The notes under the pieces were generated by a model. It did not search any database and was not told the origin of the DNA. It saw nothing but the letters and a program-made list of their open reading frames with translations. Of a DNA stretch of 61,436 bases, positions 18,127 through 26,517 are shown piece after piece. The stretch is from contig JAKSNK010000009.1 of assembly GCA_024399835.1 (NCBI GenBank), positions 1-61,436 on the forward strand. The letters are read 5' to 3'. A program made the position numbers and the translations under genes. Within the stretch, counting starts at the first letter, position 1, and each line of letters begins with the position of its first letter. This stretch comes from Paludibacteraceae bacterium. GTDB taxonomy: Bacteria; Bacteroidota; Bacteroidia; Bacteroidales; Paludibacteraceae.

Positions 18127-19554
18127 TTATGATTTTTTTAGTAATTTCTTAAGATCGAGTATATAGAATATTGCGACGAAAACGACCAATAAAGCCGTTC
18201 CGACCAACATGCGTATCCACATATTGGGATAAGCAGGCAGGTAGAACACCAACAGAAGGGCTATCGTCAATGCCGCATAAACACCTATGCGACGAAGATC
18301 ATAAGGCACCTTCAGGTGCTTGCGTCCCACGAAATAACTGAGCAGCATAACCACCAAATAGCAGACCAGACTGCTACCGCAGGATGCCCAATAACCGATA
18401 CGCGGTACAAAGACGATTTGCAGCACCAAGGTGATAGTCAACCCGATGAGAGAAAGATACGCTCCCCAACGCGTTTGGTCGGTAAGTTTATACCAGAAAG
18501 AGAGGTTGAAATAGATGCCTTGGAATACATAAGTCCACAATACCACAGGCACAATGCGCAAACCCTCCCAATAGGCAGCGCTGATGATGTATTTGAATAT
18601 ATCCAGATAGACGATTACGCCCAACAGGATAAGGAACGAGAAGATAATGTAATACTTCATGGCATCCGCATACGCTTCTACGGATTGGCGGTCCTTGTGC
18701 TTGGCAAAGACAAACGGCTCGTACGCATATCGGAATGCCTGTGTGAACATCATCATCACCATAGCGACCTTGAAGCACGCGCCATAGATACCCAATTGCG
18801 ACTGAGCGTCTGCGCCGGGATAGAGGTAAGGGAAAAGAATACGGTCGAGGGTTTGGTTCATAATACCCGCTACACCCAACACCAGCAACGGCAGCGAGTA
18901 ATGCAACAACTGCCTGAGCAAAGAGAACGAATATCGTCCTCCCTTGGGCAAAGTGAGAGGTATGAGAATAAGCGTTTGTATAGTGGTAGCCAAGATATTT
19001 GACAAGAAGACATAGAAGACATCATTGCGATGCAGCACCACCAAGAAGAGAAGATTGAAACCGATATTCAAGACAACGAACAGCAGTTTGAGTACGGCAA
19101 AAGTGAGGGGGCGTTTTTGGTAGCGCAAGTACGCAAAGGGAATGCAAGCGAACGCATCCATAGCCACGGTAAGTGCCATCATTGCGATAAACGAAGCATG
19201 TGAGTCATAACCCAATGCCGAAGCAATCGGCTGACGCAACAAGACACAAACGACGGCGAAGAGCACCGAAGTAGAAAGAACCGTGAGCAGAGAAGTCTTA
19301 TACACCGATTGAGGGTCACAGTCCTCGCGATTGGCAAAACGGAAGAAACCAGTCTCCATGCCATAAGTAAGAACGACCAGCAACAGGGCTGTCCACGCAT
19401 AGAGGTTGGTGACGATACCATAGTCGGCAGTATTTGCCAAGACATAAGTATAAAGCGGCACCAACAAGTAGTTGAGGAACTTGCCTATGATGGAAGAGAG
19501 ACCGTAGATAGCGGTTTCCTTCGCCAAAACTTTCATATTGAGTGCGTTATTCAT
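18127..19554 (-). CDS. Oligosaccharide flippase, Wzx-like
   Basis: A polytopic membrane protein of about 475 residues with roughly 12-14 hydrophobic segments and the N-terminal pattern LAKETAIYGLSSIIGKFLNYLLVPLYT, typical of O-antigen/polysaccharide flippases. It would translocate undecaprenyl-linked oligosaccharides. The chosen ATG overlaps the last codons of rsmI (GATGAATAA); an in-frame ATG four codons upstream and another six codons downstream are alternatives. Genes for glycosyltransferases are absent nearby, so the substrate is unknown. Confidence 0.85.
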   Translation of the reverse strand: MNNALNMKVLAKETAIYGLSSIIGKFLNYLLVPLYTYVLANTADYGIVTNLYAWTALLLVVLTYGMETGFFRFANREDCDPQSVYKTSLLTVLSTSVLFAVVCVLLRQPIASALGYDSHASFIAMMALTVAMDAFACIPFAYLRYQKRPLTFAVLKLLFVVLNIGFNLLFLVVLHRNDVFYVFLSNILATTIQTLILIPLTLPKGGRYSFSLLRQLLHYSLPLLVLGVAGIMNQTLDRILFPYLYPGADAQSQLGIYGACFKVAMVMMMFTQAFRYAYEPFVFAKHKDRQSVEAYADAMKYYIIFSFLILLGVIVYLDIFKYIISAAYWEGLRIVPVVLWTYVFQGIYFNLSFWYKLTDQTRWGAYLSLIGLTITLVLQIVFVPRIGYWASCGSSLVCYLVVMLLSYFVGRKHLKVPYDLRRIGVYAALTIALLLVFYLPAYPNMWIRMLVGTALLVVFVAIFYILDLKKLLKKS

Positions 19555-20212
19555 CTTTACCTGCAATAATAATCACTATTTCTCCTTTGGCGGGGGTGGT
19601 TTTGAAGTGTTCAATCAGTTCGGCGAGGGTGCCACGCTGTGTATCCTCGTGTACCTTGCTTATCTCACGCGAGACAGCGGCTTGGCGGTCAGCGCCCAAT
19701 ACTTGGGCAAGTTGCTCCAATGTTTTCTGCAGCCGGAAAGGCGACTCGTAGATAATCATCGTATGCTCCTGCTGAGCCAACCGTTGCAAGCGTGTCTGCC
19801 GTCCCTTTTTCTGCGGAAGGAAACCCTCGAAGTAAAACCTGTCGCACGGCAGTCCGCTATTGACGAGCGCCGGTACAAAAGCCGTAGCACCCGGGAGGCA
19901 CTGCACGGGAACACCTTTTTCCACACAAGCGCGTACAAGCATGAAACCCGGATCGGATATACCCGGAGTGCCTGCATCGGAAATGAGGGCAATGTCTTGA
20001 GTCAAAGCCAAGTCAGCCATCGTATCGGATGTCTCGTGCTCGTTGAACTTATGGTGACTGCGCAAGGGGGTATGTATATCATAATGGTGAAGCAGCACAG
20101 ACGATGTGCGTGTATCTTCAGCCAAGATGAGTGACACCTCACGAAGAATGCGCAAAGCCCGAAGAGTGATATCCTCCAGATTGCCTACCGGTGTTGGAAC
20201 GACATACAGCAT
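19547..20212 (-). CDS. rsmI: 16S rRNA (cytidine-1402-2'-O)-methyltransferase
   Basis: The 221-residue protein starts LYVVPTPVGNLEDITLRA and contains AEDTR, SDAGTPGISDPG and LPGATA, all diagnostic of RsmI in the tetrapyrrole-methylase fold. It methylates the ribose of C1402 in 16S rRNA, stabilising the P site. It lies 14 bases downstream of the coiled-coil gene and overlaps the flippase start. Confidence 0.95.
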   Translation of the reverse strand: MLYVVPTPVGNLEDITLRALRILREVSLILAEDTRTSSVLLHHYDIHTPLRSHHKFNEHETSDTMADLALTQDIALISDAGTPGISDPGFMLVRACVEKGVPVQCLPGATAFVPALVNSGLPCDRFYFEGFLPQKKGRQTRLQRLAQQEHTMIIYESPFRLQKTLEQLAQVLGADRQAAVSREISKVHEDTQRGTLAELIEHFKTTPAKGEIVIIIAGKDE

Positions 20213-20226
20213 ATTGTCACATCAAA

Positions 20227-20958
20227 CTAATTAAAGCGACGGCGGAGTACATTCATAAAGAGTTTGAAGGTAGTACTCTCCTGATCCCAGCCAAAGCGAG
20301 ATATATACGCTACCGCTTCGTCTATATTGGCGCAATTATTGAGCGAGTCCAAAGTCTTCTGCATGAGTTCGCCATTGTTGGTAAACAATTCGCGTTGGAA
20401 AAGGAAACGGTCACCCAGCGAGATAGCTTGGCGAATATCCGACACTTGCGGACCAAAGAGCGACGGCTGATAAGGCGCAGCGTGTACGGGTTCGGGGGCA
20501 GGGGCTGGTGCAGGGGCAGGAGCAGGTTCGGGAGCAGGAGCGGGTGTCGGTTCGGGGGCTGGAGCAGGAGTAGGAGCGGGTGTCGGTTCGGGGGCTAGTT
20601 CCGGCTCGGGGGTAATGACGATTTCCGGTTCTGCAGGGATTTCGGGTTCTGCAGGGGTTTCTTCCTCTTCCGGCATTTCCGGTTCTTCCGGCATTTCCGG
20701 CTCTTCTGAAATCTCAGGTTCGTCTGAAACCTCAGGCATTTCCGGCATTTCCGGTTCGTCCGTTTCGTCAGGGACAAGGAGTTCGACTTCTACCTCAGGT
20801 TCGTCGGGCAGATTGTCCAACTGTTCCTGAAGGGCAGCAAGGTTGTCCTGCAAATCGTTGATAGTGTCTTGCAGAGCGATATTGGAACTTTCCAAAGCAG
20901 CAATGCGCTGCTCAAGTGACTCTAAATAGTCGGCAATGGATAATAATTGATCTTTCAT
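20227..20958 (-). CDS. Coiled-coil protein with Pro/Glu/Ala-rich linker and conserved C-domain
   Basis: The 243-residue protein has an N-terminal coiled coil (about 1-50, ADYLESLEQRIAALESS), a long low-complexity stretch of Glu-Pro and Ala-Pro repeats (about 55-160), and a compact C-terminal domain (SLFGPQVSDIRQAISLGD onwards). The C-terminal domain resembles a family of Bacteroidales hypothetical proteins. The linker is GC-rich tandem repeat DNA and is likely length-variable. The role is unknown; the layout suggests an oligomeric scaffold with a proline-rich spacer. It precedes rsmI on the same strand. Confidence 0.75.
   Translation of the reverse strand: MKDQLLSIADYLESLEQRIAALESSNIALQDTINDLQDNLAALQEQLDNLPDEPEVEVELLVPDETDEPEMPEMPEVSDEPEISEEPEMPEEPEMPEEEETPAEPEIPAEPEIVITPEPELAPEPTPAPTPAPAPEPTPAPAPEPAPAPAPAPAPEPVHAAPYQPSLFGPQVSDIRQAISLGDRFLFQRELFTNNGELMQKTLDSLNNCANIDEAVAYISRFGWDQESTTFKLFMNVLRRRFN
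20500..20740. repeat. Minisatellite coding a Pro/Ala/Glu linker
   Basis: On the plus strand, first ggagcagg/ggttcggg units (period 6) and then ttccggcat-type units (period 9, with higher-order copies) repeat in frame. They code AP, PEPT and EMPE peptide repeats. Copy number should vary between strains. Confidence 0.65.
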
Positions 20959-20973
20959 ATTCGGAATGTATTA

Positions 20974-22515
20974 TTATTTAGTAGCGTCTTCGAGTTTTTT
21001 CATCATAGAGAACATAAAGATTGCAGCGACGAGGCAGACACCTACGAACACGCTCCACACAAGCCACAAAGGCAAGTTTCCCCACAAACTGCCACCTATG
21101 CTGACCAAGAAATTGCCTACAGCCGTAGCCACGAACCATAAGCCCATCATCATACCCTTGTATTGCGGAGGAGCCACCTTGCTGACGAAGGAAATACCCA
21201 TCGGGCTGAGAAGCAATTCACCGAAAGTAAGAATAAGATAAGTGAGTATGAGCACATTGGCATTGGCGAAAGTAGCATCGCCCGTAACGCGTGCCATCTC
21301 CTGTGCTGCAGGAGTGAGCAGGTTCCGGGAGCAGATAGCCATCACCATATAGGCGATTGCAGCCACCAGCATACCGTATGCTATCTTACGCGGAGCAGAC
21401 GGTTCTTTGCCCTTGGCAGCCAAAGCACCGAAGATAGCCATGCTGACAGGCGTAAGTGCCACTACATAGAAAGGATTGAACTGCTGGAAGATAGGTGCAT
21501 CCAACATAATACCTTCGGGAGATATATGCAGGTATTTATACGCCAACACGGCAACAGGCAAAACGATAGCCGCAGCGGAGACAACTTTACCGCGGGCATT
21601 CTTGCTTTGGAAGAGTCCAAACAAACCATATACGATGATTGCCAGCATAACGAGGTTGATGATATCAAAAGCCATGGATTGTACGCCCGTGCAAACAGGG
21701 TTGACAAATTCGTTAGCGAAGAAGGTGAGCGTCAATCCGTTTTGATGGAAAGCCATCCAGAAGAAAATAACCACTGCAAAGACGAGGCATAATGCCACAA
21801 TGCGTTTTTTGGTCTGTTCGGGAGACAGTTGCTCAACCTGTTGACCGGAAGCGGCCTGCTGCTTAACCGTATGCTCCACATGGCGGAACCAAGGACGGCA
21901 AGCATAATAGATAATGATACTCAGCACGAGTGAAGCACAAGCCACCATAAAAGCAAAGTGGTAACTGTCGTTGACGGAATAGTCCAGACTCTGTTGTGCC
22001 CAAGCCATAATCTTGACGGCAGCGGTAGGAGCGAACATGGCACCGATGTTGATTGCCATATAGAACAGAGAGAAAGCCGCATCGCGACGGTCGGCATATT
22101 GGGGGTCGTCATAGAGGTTACCCACCATGACCTGCAAGTTACCCTTGAACAAACCCGTTCCCAAACTGATAAGCGCCAAAGCGCCAATCATGGCAGTCAT
22201 CGGAAGGGCGATATTGCCATTGTCAATGCCTCCCAACGGGACAGCCAGCAGCAAATAACCGAGGAACATGATAATGATACCGATGGTCACACACTTGCCA
22301 TAGCCTATTTTGTCAGCCACGATACCGCCGACCAACGGGAGGAAATAGACCAACGCAAGGAAACCCGAATAGATGTATCCGGCGGTGGCAGGTGCCAAAC
22401 CAAAATTAGCGCGCAAGAATAGCGCAAACACGGCTAACATTGTGTAGTAGCCAAATCGTTCGCCTGTGTTGGCGAGAGCGAGGGCGTAGAGCCCTTTAGG
22501 TTGATTGTCGAACAT
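20974..22515 (-). CDS. Proton-dependent oligopeptide transporter (POT/PTR family)
   Basis: A 513-residue inner-membrane protein with about 14 hydrophobic segments. It has the POT signature near the N-terminus (NTGERFGYYTMLAVFALFL, ExxERFxYY-type), GGIVADKIGYGKCV and FSLFYMAINIGAMFAP. It imports di- and tripeptides with protons. It starts just after a gttaatcg repeat and is likely transcribed with, or after, ilvE. Confidence 0.92.
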   Translation of the reverse strand: MFDNQPKGLYALALANTGERFGYYTMLAVFALFLRANFGLAPATAGYIYSGFLALVYFLPLVGGIVADKIGYGKCVTIGIIIMFLGYLLLAVPLGGIDNGNIALPMTAMIGALALISLGTGLFKGNLQVMVGNLYDDPQYADRRDAAFSLFYMAINIGAMFAPTAAVKIMAWAQQSLDYSVNDSYHFAFMVACASLVLSIIIYYACRPWFRHVEHTVKQQAASGQQVEQLSPEQTKKRIVALCLVFAVVIFFWMAFHQNGLTLTFFANEFVNPVCTGVQSMAFDIINLVMLAIIVYGLFGLFQSKNARGKVVSAAAIVLPVAVLAYKYLHISPEGIMLDAPIFQQFNPFYVVALTPVSMAIFGALAAKGKEPSAPRKIAYGMLVAAIAYMVMAICSRNLLTPAAQEMARVTGDATFANANVLILTYLILTFGELLLSPMGISFVSKVAPPQYKGMMMGLWFVATAVGNFLVSIGGSLWGNLPLWLVWSVFVGVCLVAAIFMFSMMKKLEDATK

Positions 22516-22531
22516 AATTGTATTTTTTGGT

Positions 22532-22579
22532 TAATTGGTTAATCGGTTAATCGGTTAATCGGTGAGTTGGTTAATCGGG
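22532..22579. repeat. Octamer tandem repeat (ggttaatc type)
   Basis: Five to six copies of ggttaatc/ggtgagtt units lie between the transporter start and the ilvE stop. They are a variant of the gattcacc octamer family. Confidence 0.8.
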
Positions 22580-23623
22580 TTAGTTGATGACGGTGCACCA
22601 ACGGTGTTTGTCTTCGGCTCTGCCGTATTGTATATCCTGCAGGGCATTCCGCAGACCCAACAGAACGGGTCCCGGAGCTTGAGGCAGAGTATAGGTAATA
22701 TTGTTGTCAGGGTCTATCACCTTATCAATCGGCGAAATGACACAAGCCGTTCCGCATGCCGCCGCCTCGCTCATCCCGTTCAGTTCGTCCAAGCGGACAT
22801 GCCGGCGCGTAACTTTCAGTCCACGCTCTTTTGCCAGCGTCATCAGCGAGTCGTTGGTAATGGACGGCAGAATAGCCGACGAACGGGGAGTAATATATTC
22901 ATTTCCCCGTATGCCGATAAAGTTGGCTGCCGAACACTCGTCTATATAACGGTGATAGCGGCTGTCCATAAACAGGCAGTCGTACCCCTGCAAGTGGGCA
23001 GTCTCCGTGCCACGGAACGAGGCGGCGTAGTTGCCTCCAACCTTGAAATGTCCTGTACCGAACATAGCCGAGCGGTCCACATGCCGGTTGACGATAAAAG
23101 TCTGACAGGGAATACGGTTGGAGTGCGCCTCCTTGTAGTACGGTCCGATGGGCGAAGGAATAATGATAAACTCAAAATCCCATCCGGGTCCTACGCCTAA
23201 TTTGGGCGTTGTGCCTATCAGCAGGGGACGCAGATAAAGTGTAGCACCCGTTTCGTAAGGCGGAATGAACTTCTTATTCTTATGAACAGCCATCTGCACC
23301 ATCTGACCATAAAGTGCCGTCGGTACAGGAGCCATATATAATCCTTCTGCCGAACGAGCCATGCGCTCTGCATTGGCTTGCCAGCGGAAAACACGGATTT
23401 TACCGTCTATGCCACGGAACACCTTCAAGCCCTCAAACGCCTCCTGTCCGTACTGGAGAGCCGTAGCGCATACATGCATCGGCAGTATTTTGTCGCGTGT
23501 AGCATGCGGTGCGCCCCATTCGCCCACCAAGCGTCCGTCCTGCCACTTGCCGTGGAAGGATGCCCGAACGATATAATCCGTTTCGGTGTAACTAAATCGT
23601 AATTCTTGCCAATCTATATTCAT
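22580..23623 (-). CDS. ilvE: Branched-chain amino acid aminotransferase
   Basis: The 347-residue protein is a fold-type IV PLP enzyme. The Schiff-base lysine is Lys 194 in GHFKVGGNYAAS, and LQYGQEAFEGLKVFR and YLRPLLIGT are the other family markers. It interconverts Leu/Ile/Val and their 2-oxo acids. Length and motifs fit the Bacteroidetes/eukaryote-like class. The ATG shares one base with the TAA stop of the WbqC-like gene, indicating translational coupling. Confidence 0.95.
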   Translation of the reverse strand: MNIDWQELRFSYTETDYIVRASFHGKWQDGRLVGEWGAPHATRDKILPMHVCATALQYGQEAFEGLKVFRGIDGKIRVFRWQANAERMARSAEGLYMAPVPTALYGQMVQMAVHKNKKFIPPYETGATLYLRPLLIGTTPKLGVGPGWDFEFIIIPSPIGPYYKEAHSNRIPCQTFIVNRHVDRSAMFGTGHFKVGGNYAASFRGTETAHLQGYDCLFMDSRYHRYIDECSAANFIGIRGNEYITPRSSAILPSITNDSLMTLAKERGLKVTRRHVRLDELNGMSEAAACGTACVISPIDKVIDPDNNITYTLPQAPGPVLLGLRNALQDIQYGRAEDKHRWCTVIN

Positions 23624-24171
23624 TACAGTAGGGTCTCGGGACCCTTTTCAAACAATGTGTCCAATATACTCAATTCATTTTGCCAAGCATGGCGGTCGGT
23701 CCATATTTGTCCGGACCAGGAACTTGAATAGTTGATAGTTGACAGTTGACAGTTGACAGTTGATAGTTGATAGTTGATAGTTGACAGTTGATAGTTGATA
23801 TTTGGTTTATTCTGTATCAAGTTCCAGATGGTCTCGGTCAAAGCGCTGTTCAGGTCAATCAGGTACTTCGTTTCGCGCTCGTAGAAGGGTCGCAGGTAGT
23901 CCTCGTAGTAGAGGAAGTAAGGGGTATGTTCGTACTCCGAGCGAATCGCCATCCAGTGCTGGTGTTGCCACCGCTGCTGATAACTGATTTGTATGTCGCG
24001 TGTCAGTTGTTTGCTCTCCACCTTGCAAACAGGGACCGTCAAACGGATATTGTTGCGCAGGAGGCAACGGTTGCGGAAGGTCTGTTTCTCGAAGGTCTCG
24101 TTGATTTCAATCGTTGCCGGCAGTTGTCGATACCAACTGAGCGGACCCAAATATGTTGTAGGTAAGACCAT
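23623..24171 (-). CDS. WbqC-like family protein with heptamer-repeat insert
   Basis: The 182-residue protein starts VLPTTYLGPLSWYRQL and contains NRCLLRNNIRLTVPV and SYQQRWQHQHW, as in the WbqC-like family found in surface-glycan and antibiotic loci. The biochemical role of the family is unsettled. Between about residues 125 and 152 an insert of NYQLSTI heptapeptides, coded by the gatagtt DNA array, interrupts the protein before the conserved end (SSWSGQIWTDRHAWQNELS). It is translationally coupled to ilvE. Confidence 0.8.
   Translation of the reverse strand: MVLPTTYLGPLSWYRQLPATIEINETFEKQTFRNRCLLRNNIRLTVPVCKVESKQLTRDIQISYQQRWQHQHWMAIRSEYEHTPYFLYYEDYLRPFYERETKYLIDLNSALTETIWNLIQNKPNINYQLSTINYQLSTVNCQLSTINYSSSWSGQIWTDRHAWQNELSILDTLFEKGPETLL
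23722..23805. repeat. In-frame gatagtt/gacagtt heptamer array in the WbqC-like gene
   Basis: Twelve consecutive 7-base units keep the reading frame and code four NYQLSTI-like heptapeptides. Confidence 0.88.
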
Positions 24172-24189
24172 TTATTCTCCCTTTTTTTA

Positions 24190-24310
24190 ACAGCGTAACC
24201 TCTCGCTCTACTACCGCTATACTACCGCTCTACTACCGATGTACTACCGATAAGAACACGCTCTACTCCCGTTCTACCCCCGTTAAGCACCCGTAACACT
24301 ACCGTAACCG
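24190..24310. repeat. 11-base tandem repeat (tactaccgct type)
   Basis: At least six 11-base units (tactaccgcta, tactaccgatg) pass into ctcccgttctacccc and cgtaac-type units. The arrangement parallels the one inside the giant gene near 7.15-7.3 kb. It fills the gap between the WbqC-like start and the lepB stop; no other feature is visible there. Confidence 0.75.
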
Positions 24311-24315
24311 ACTTA

Positions 24316-25698
24316 TCAATTCCACGCATGCTGTCCGATACGGTTCCAACGGATATGACCTCTAAGCCACGGTTTGTCCTTCTCTATACTCAACCAGATG
24401 AAGACAGGTCTGCCCACAATATGGTCCTCAGGCACGAATCCCCAATAGCGGCTGTCGGCAGACTTATGGCGATTATCGCCCATCATCCAGTAATAGTCCA
24501 TTTCAAAAGTATATTCCTCGCCTATCCGCATCGGCTTATACTCGTACGCATCGGCAATACGCCTGTACAGCCAATAATTATCCTCCGTTATCATCAGGCG
24601 GTCGCCCTTGCGGGGAATATAGATAGGACCGTAATTGTCGCGTGTCCATTCGTTATGCCCCAAAGGATAGACTTCGCCACCCTCTGACTCGGGTTGAATC
24701 TGTATCATCTGAATATGAGGATTTTTCTGCAACTGCTCACGCATGGCGGCAGTCAAGGGGAAGAGATACACCCCCGGACGAATCATTTCGCGGTCGTCCA
24801 GACTGATACCAATCTTATCCAAATACGAGTTGCCCAACAGATGTCCGTCCGTTACCACATAGTAGTTAAACTGCCGTCCCTCGCGCTCGGATTCAGGCAC
24901 GCCATTGACGACGACAACATTATCTATGATTTGCAGACTGTCTCCGGGTTCGCCCACACAACGCTTGACATAGTTCTCACGGCGATCCACAGGGCGATAC
25001 ACGACATCCCCGAAGGCATGTTTGCGTTTTTCCACATTCTCCTTGCCGTAATAGTAGCACAAGGTGTAGTAGTCGGGGTTCTGCATGAGCGTACAAACGG
25101 TATCGCCGGCAGGGAAATTGAAAACGACAATGTCGCCCTTCTTGGGACTATCCCAACCTTTCAGGCGCTTGTATGCCCATTGCGGATGCTCTATGAACGA
25201 CTTGCCGCCGCCCAGCCACACAGGGAAAGTATGCTGCACCAACGGCATAGAGAGAGGCGTATTCGGGACACGGGCGCCATAACTCATCTTGCTGACGAAG
25301 AGGAAATCTCCCACGCGCAAACTCTTTTCGAGAGAGGAAGAGGGGATTTGGTAGTTCTGGAAAATATACAGATTGATAAAATAGACTGCCACCAAAGCGA
25401 AGACGATAGCGTCTATCCACGAACAAATCTTATACAAGGTAGGATTTGCATCGGGATTTTTCTTGCCTTCCGCCTCTTCTTCCTTGGTCAAAGGGCGGTA
25501 CTTGCGCCAAAAGCCCCAATTGATATACTTGGTGGTAAAAGCATCTACGATAACGGGCAAAAGGGCGAGCCAACCGAGGGATGCCCAGTCGCCCCATGCC
25601 ACCCAAACAACGAATGCCACATACAGCACGCCCCACACAACGGCTGCTATCCAACCCTTGCGGGGCACTTCGGCTATTCTGTCCTGAAAACTTTTCAT
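24316..25698 (-). CDS. lepB: Signal peptidase I
   Basis: The 460-residue membrane protease has N-terminal membrane segments (about 15-50 and 92-113), then the catalytic serine region IPSSSLEKSL (Ser 122 by alignment) and the general base Lys 244 in NYVKRCVGEPGD. A late box (MMGDNRHKSADSRYWG) completes the active site. It removes signal peptides of Sec-exported proteins on the outer face of the inner membrane. The residue after the catalytic Ser is Leu instead of the usual Met. At about twice the length of minimal enzymes it matches the large Bacteroidetes type. It begins three bases after dapB. Confidence 0.95.
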   Translation of the reverse strand: MKSFQDRIAEVPRKGWIAAVVWGVLYVAFVVWVAWGDWASLGWLALLPVIVDAFTTKYINWGFWRKYRPLTKEEEAEGKKNPDANPTLYKICSWIDAIVFALVAVYFINLYIFQNYQIPSSSLEKSLRVGDFLFVSKMSYGARVPNTPLSMPLVQHTFPVWLGGGKSFIEHPQWAYKRLKGWDSPKKGDIVVFNFPAGDTVCTLMQNPDYYTLCYYYGKENVEKRKHAFGDVVYRPVDRRENYVKRCVGEPGDSLQIIDNVVVVNGVPESEREGRQFNYYVVTDGHLLGNSYLDKIGISLDDREMIRPGVYLFPLTAAMREQLQKNPHIQMIQIQPESEGGEVYPLGHNEWTRDNYGPIYIPRKGDRLMITEDNYWLYRRIADAYEYKPMRIGEEYTFEMDYYWMMGDNRHKSADSRYWGFVPEDHIVGRPVFIWLSIEKDKPWLRGHIRWNRIGQHAWN

Positions 25699-25701
25699 CT
25701 C

Positions 25702-26349
25702 TTACTTTTTTATCTGTTCTGCCGCCAATACGGCACCGAGTGCAAAACCCTGACGCCCCTTGGCGGTATGTTTGATTTCAATTGTATCTTCGGGACTGTC
25801 CCAAGTGACGGTATGAATGCCAGCCACTTCGCCCTCACGAATGGAGTCAATTTGTAAATTTGTAAATTTGTAAGTTTGTAAGTCCTCCGCCAAAGTTTTG
25901 GCGGTGCCGGAGGGTTTGTCCAACTTGTGTACATGGTGTATCTCCGTGATGGACGGAGTGTATTGGGTATAAGGAGCCAACAGGGCAGCCAGTTGCTTAT
26001 TCAACTCAAAGAGGACATTGACACCAATGGAGAAATTACTTTTCCAGACAAGCCATTCGTGTCCGGTCTTCTTTCGTAATTCTTCATTCTTAATCCTCAA
26101 TTCGTCCACATTCCACCCGGTAGTACCGCAGACGACAGGGACATTGTGCGACCATGCGCGAAGGATGTTGTCCTTGGCAGTGGCAGGAGTGGTAAATTCG
26201 ATGGCAACTTCGGCAGAGGCGAAAGCAGGGCTATCAAAGTCCGAGAGGTTATCCTTATCTATCGTGCACACAACCTCGTGCCCACGCGAGAGGGCAATTT
26301 GCTCAATTATATGCCCCATTTTACCGTAACCTATTAATGCTATTTTCAT
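25702..26349 (-). CDS. dapB: 4-hydroxy-tetrahydrodipicolinate reductase, with two repeat inserts
   Basis: DapB reduces tetrahydrodipicolinate precursors with NAD(P)H in lysine/diaminopimelate synthesis. The nucleotide-binding start (KIALIGYGKMG), CGTTGW and the catalytic motif EIHHVHKLDKPSGTA (His 138-139, Lys 145) are intact. Residues about 82-94 (DELRIKNEELRKK) and about 157-168 (TYKFTNLQ) are coded by aattctt-type and tttgtaa heptamer repeats and are probably enlarged loops. The total length of 215 is shorter than common DapB enzymes despite these inserts. A good promoter lies directly upstream, divergent to udk. Confidence 0.92.
   Translation of the reverse strand: MKIALIGYGKMGHIIEQIALSRGHEVVCTIDKDNLSDFDSPAFASAEVAIEFTTPATAKDNILRAWSHNVPVVCGTTGWNVDELRIKNEELRKKTGHEWLVWKSNFSIGVNVLFELNKQLAALLAPYTQYTPSITEIHHVHKLDKPSGTAKTLAEDLQTYKFTNLQIDSIREGEVAGIHTVTWDSPEDTIEIKHTAKGRQGFALGAVLAAEQIKK
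25846..25881. repeat. In-frame tttgtaa repeat inside dapB
   Basis: Four to five units of the type tttgtaaa/tttgtaag follow one another and code the TYKFTNLQ stretch. Confidence 0.75.
26068..26106. repeat. In-frame aattctt-type repeat inside dapB
   Basis: Degenerate units aattctt, cattctt and aatcctc (7-8 bases) code the charged RIKNEELRKK segment. The same family occurs inside uvrD and near 40.45 kb. Confidence 0.6.
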
Positions 26350-26368
26350 ATTATCACATAAAAACGCG

Positions 26369-26400
26369 CAAAGTTACAAAAAAAAATTGAGATAAGCAAA
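26369..26400 (-). promoter_or_regulatory. Promoter of the dapB-lepB operon
   Basis: The minus strand reads TTTG, 20 bases, TAACTTTG, then reaches the dapB ATG about 20 bases later. Confidence 0.7.
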
Positions 26401-26455
26401 TAATTATGCCACATTTGTCATTTTATTGACATAAATTCATTTTATCGTCCAAATA

Positions 26456-26487
26456 TTTGCGTATCTCATTTTTTTGTTGTACCTTTG
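26456..26487 (+). promoter_or_regulatory. Promoter of udk
   Basis: TTTG, 20 bases, TACCTTTG. Transcription should start near 26494, which rules out the upstream in-frame ATG at 26485 and fixes the udk start at 26518. Confidence 0.75.
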
Positions 26488-26517
26488 CAGTCCGAAAACA
26501 GACATTCAACCTTCTCC

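Noticed and set aside
24694-25857. 387-residue open frame on the plus strand
   Set aside because: It is antisense to lepB and dapB, both with intact catalytic motifs; a shadow of GC-biased codons.
26485-26517. Upstream ATG start for udk
   Set aside because: It lies within the -7 promoter element; the P-loop spacing fits the ATG at 26518.
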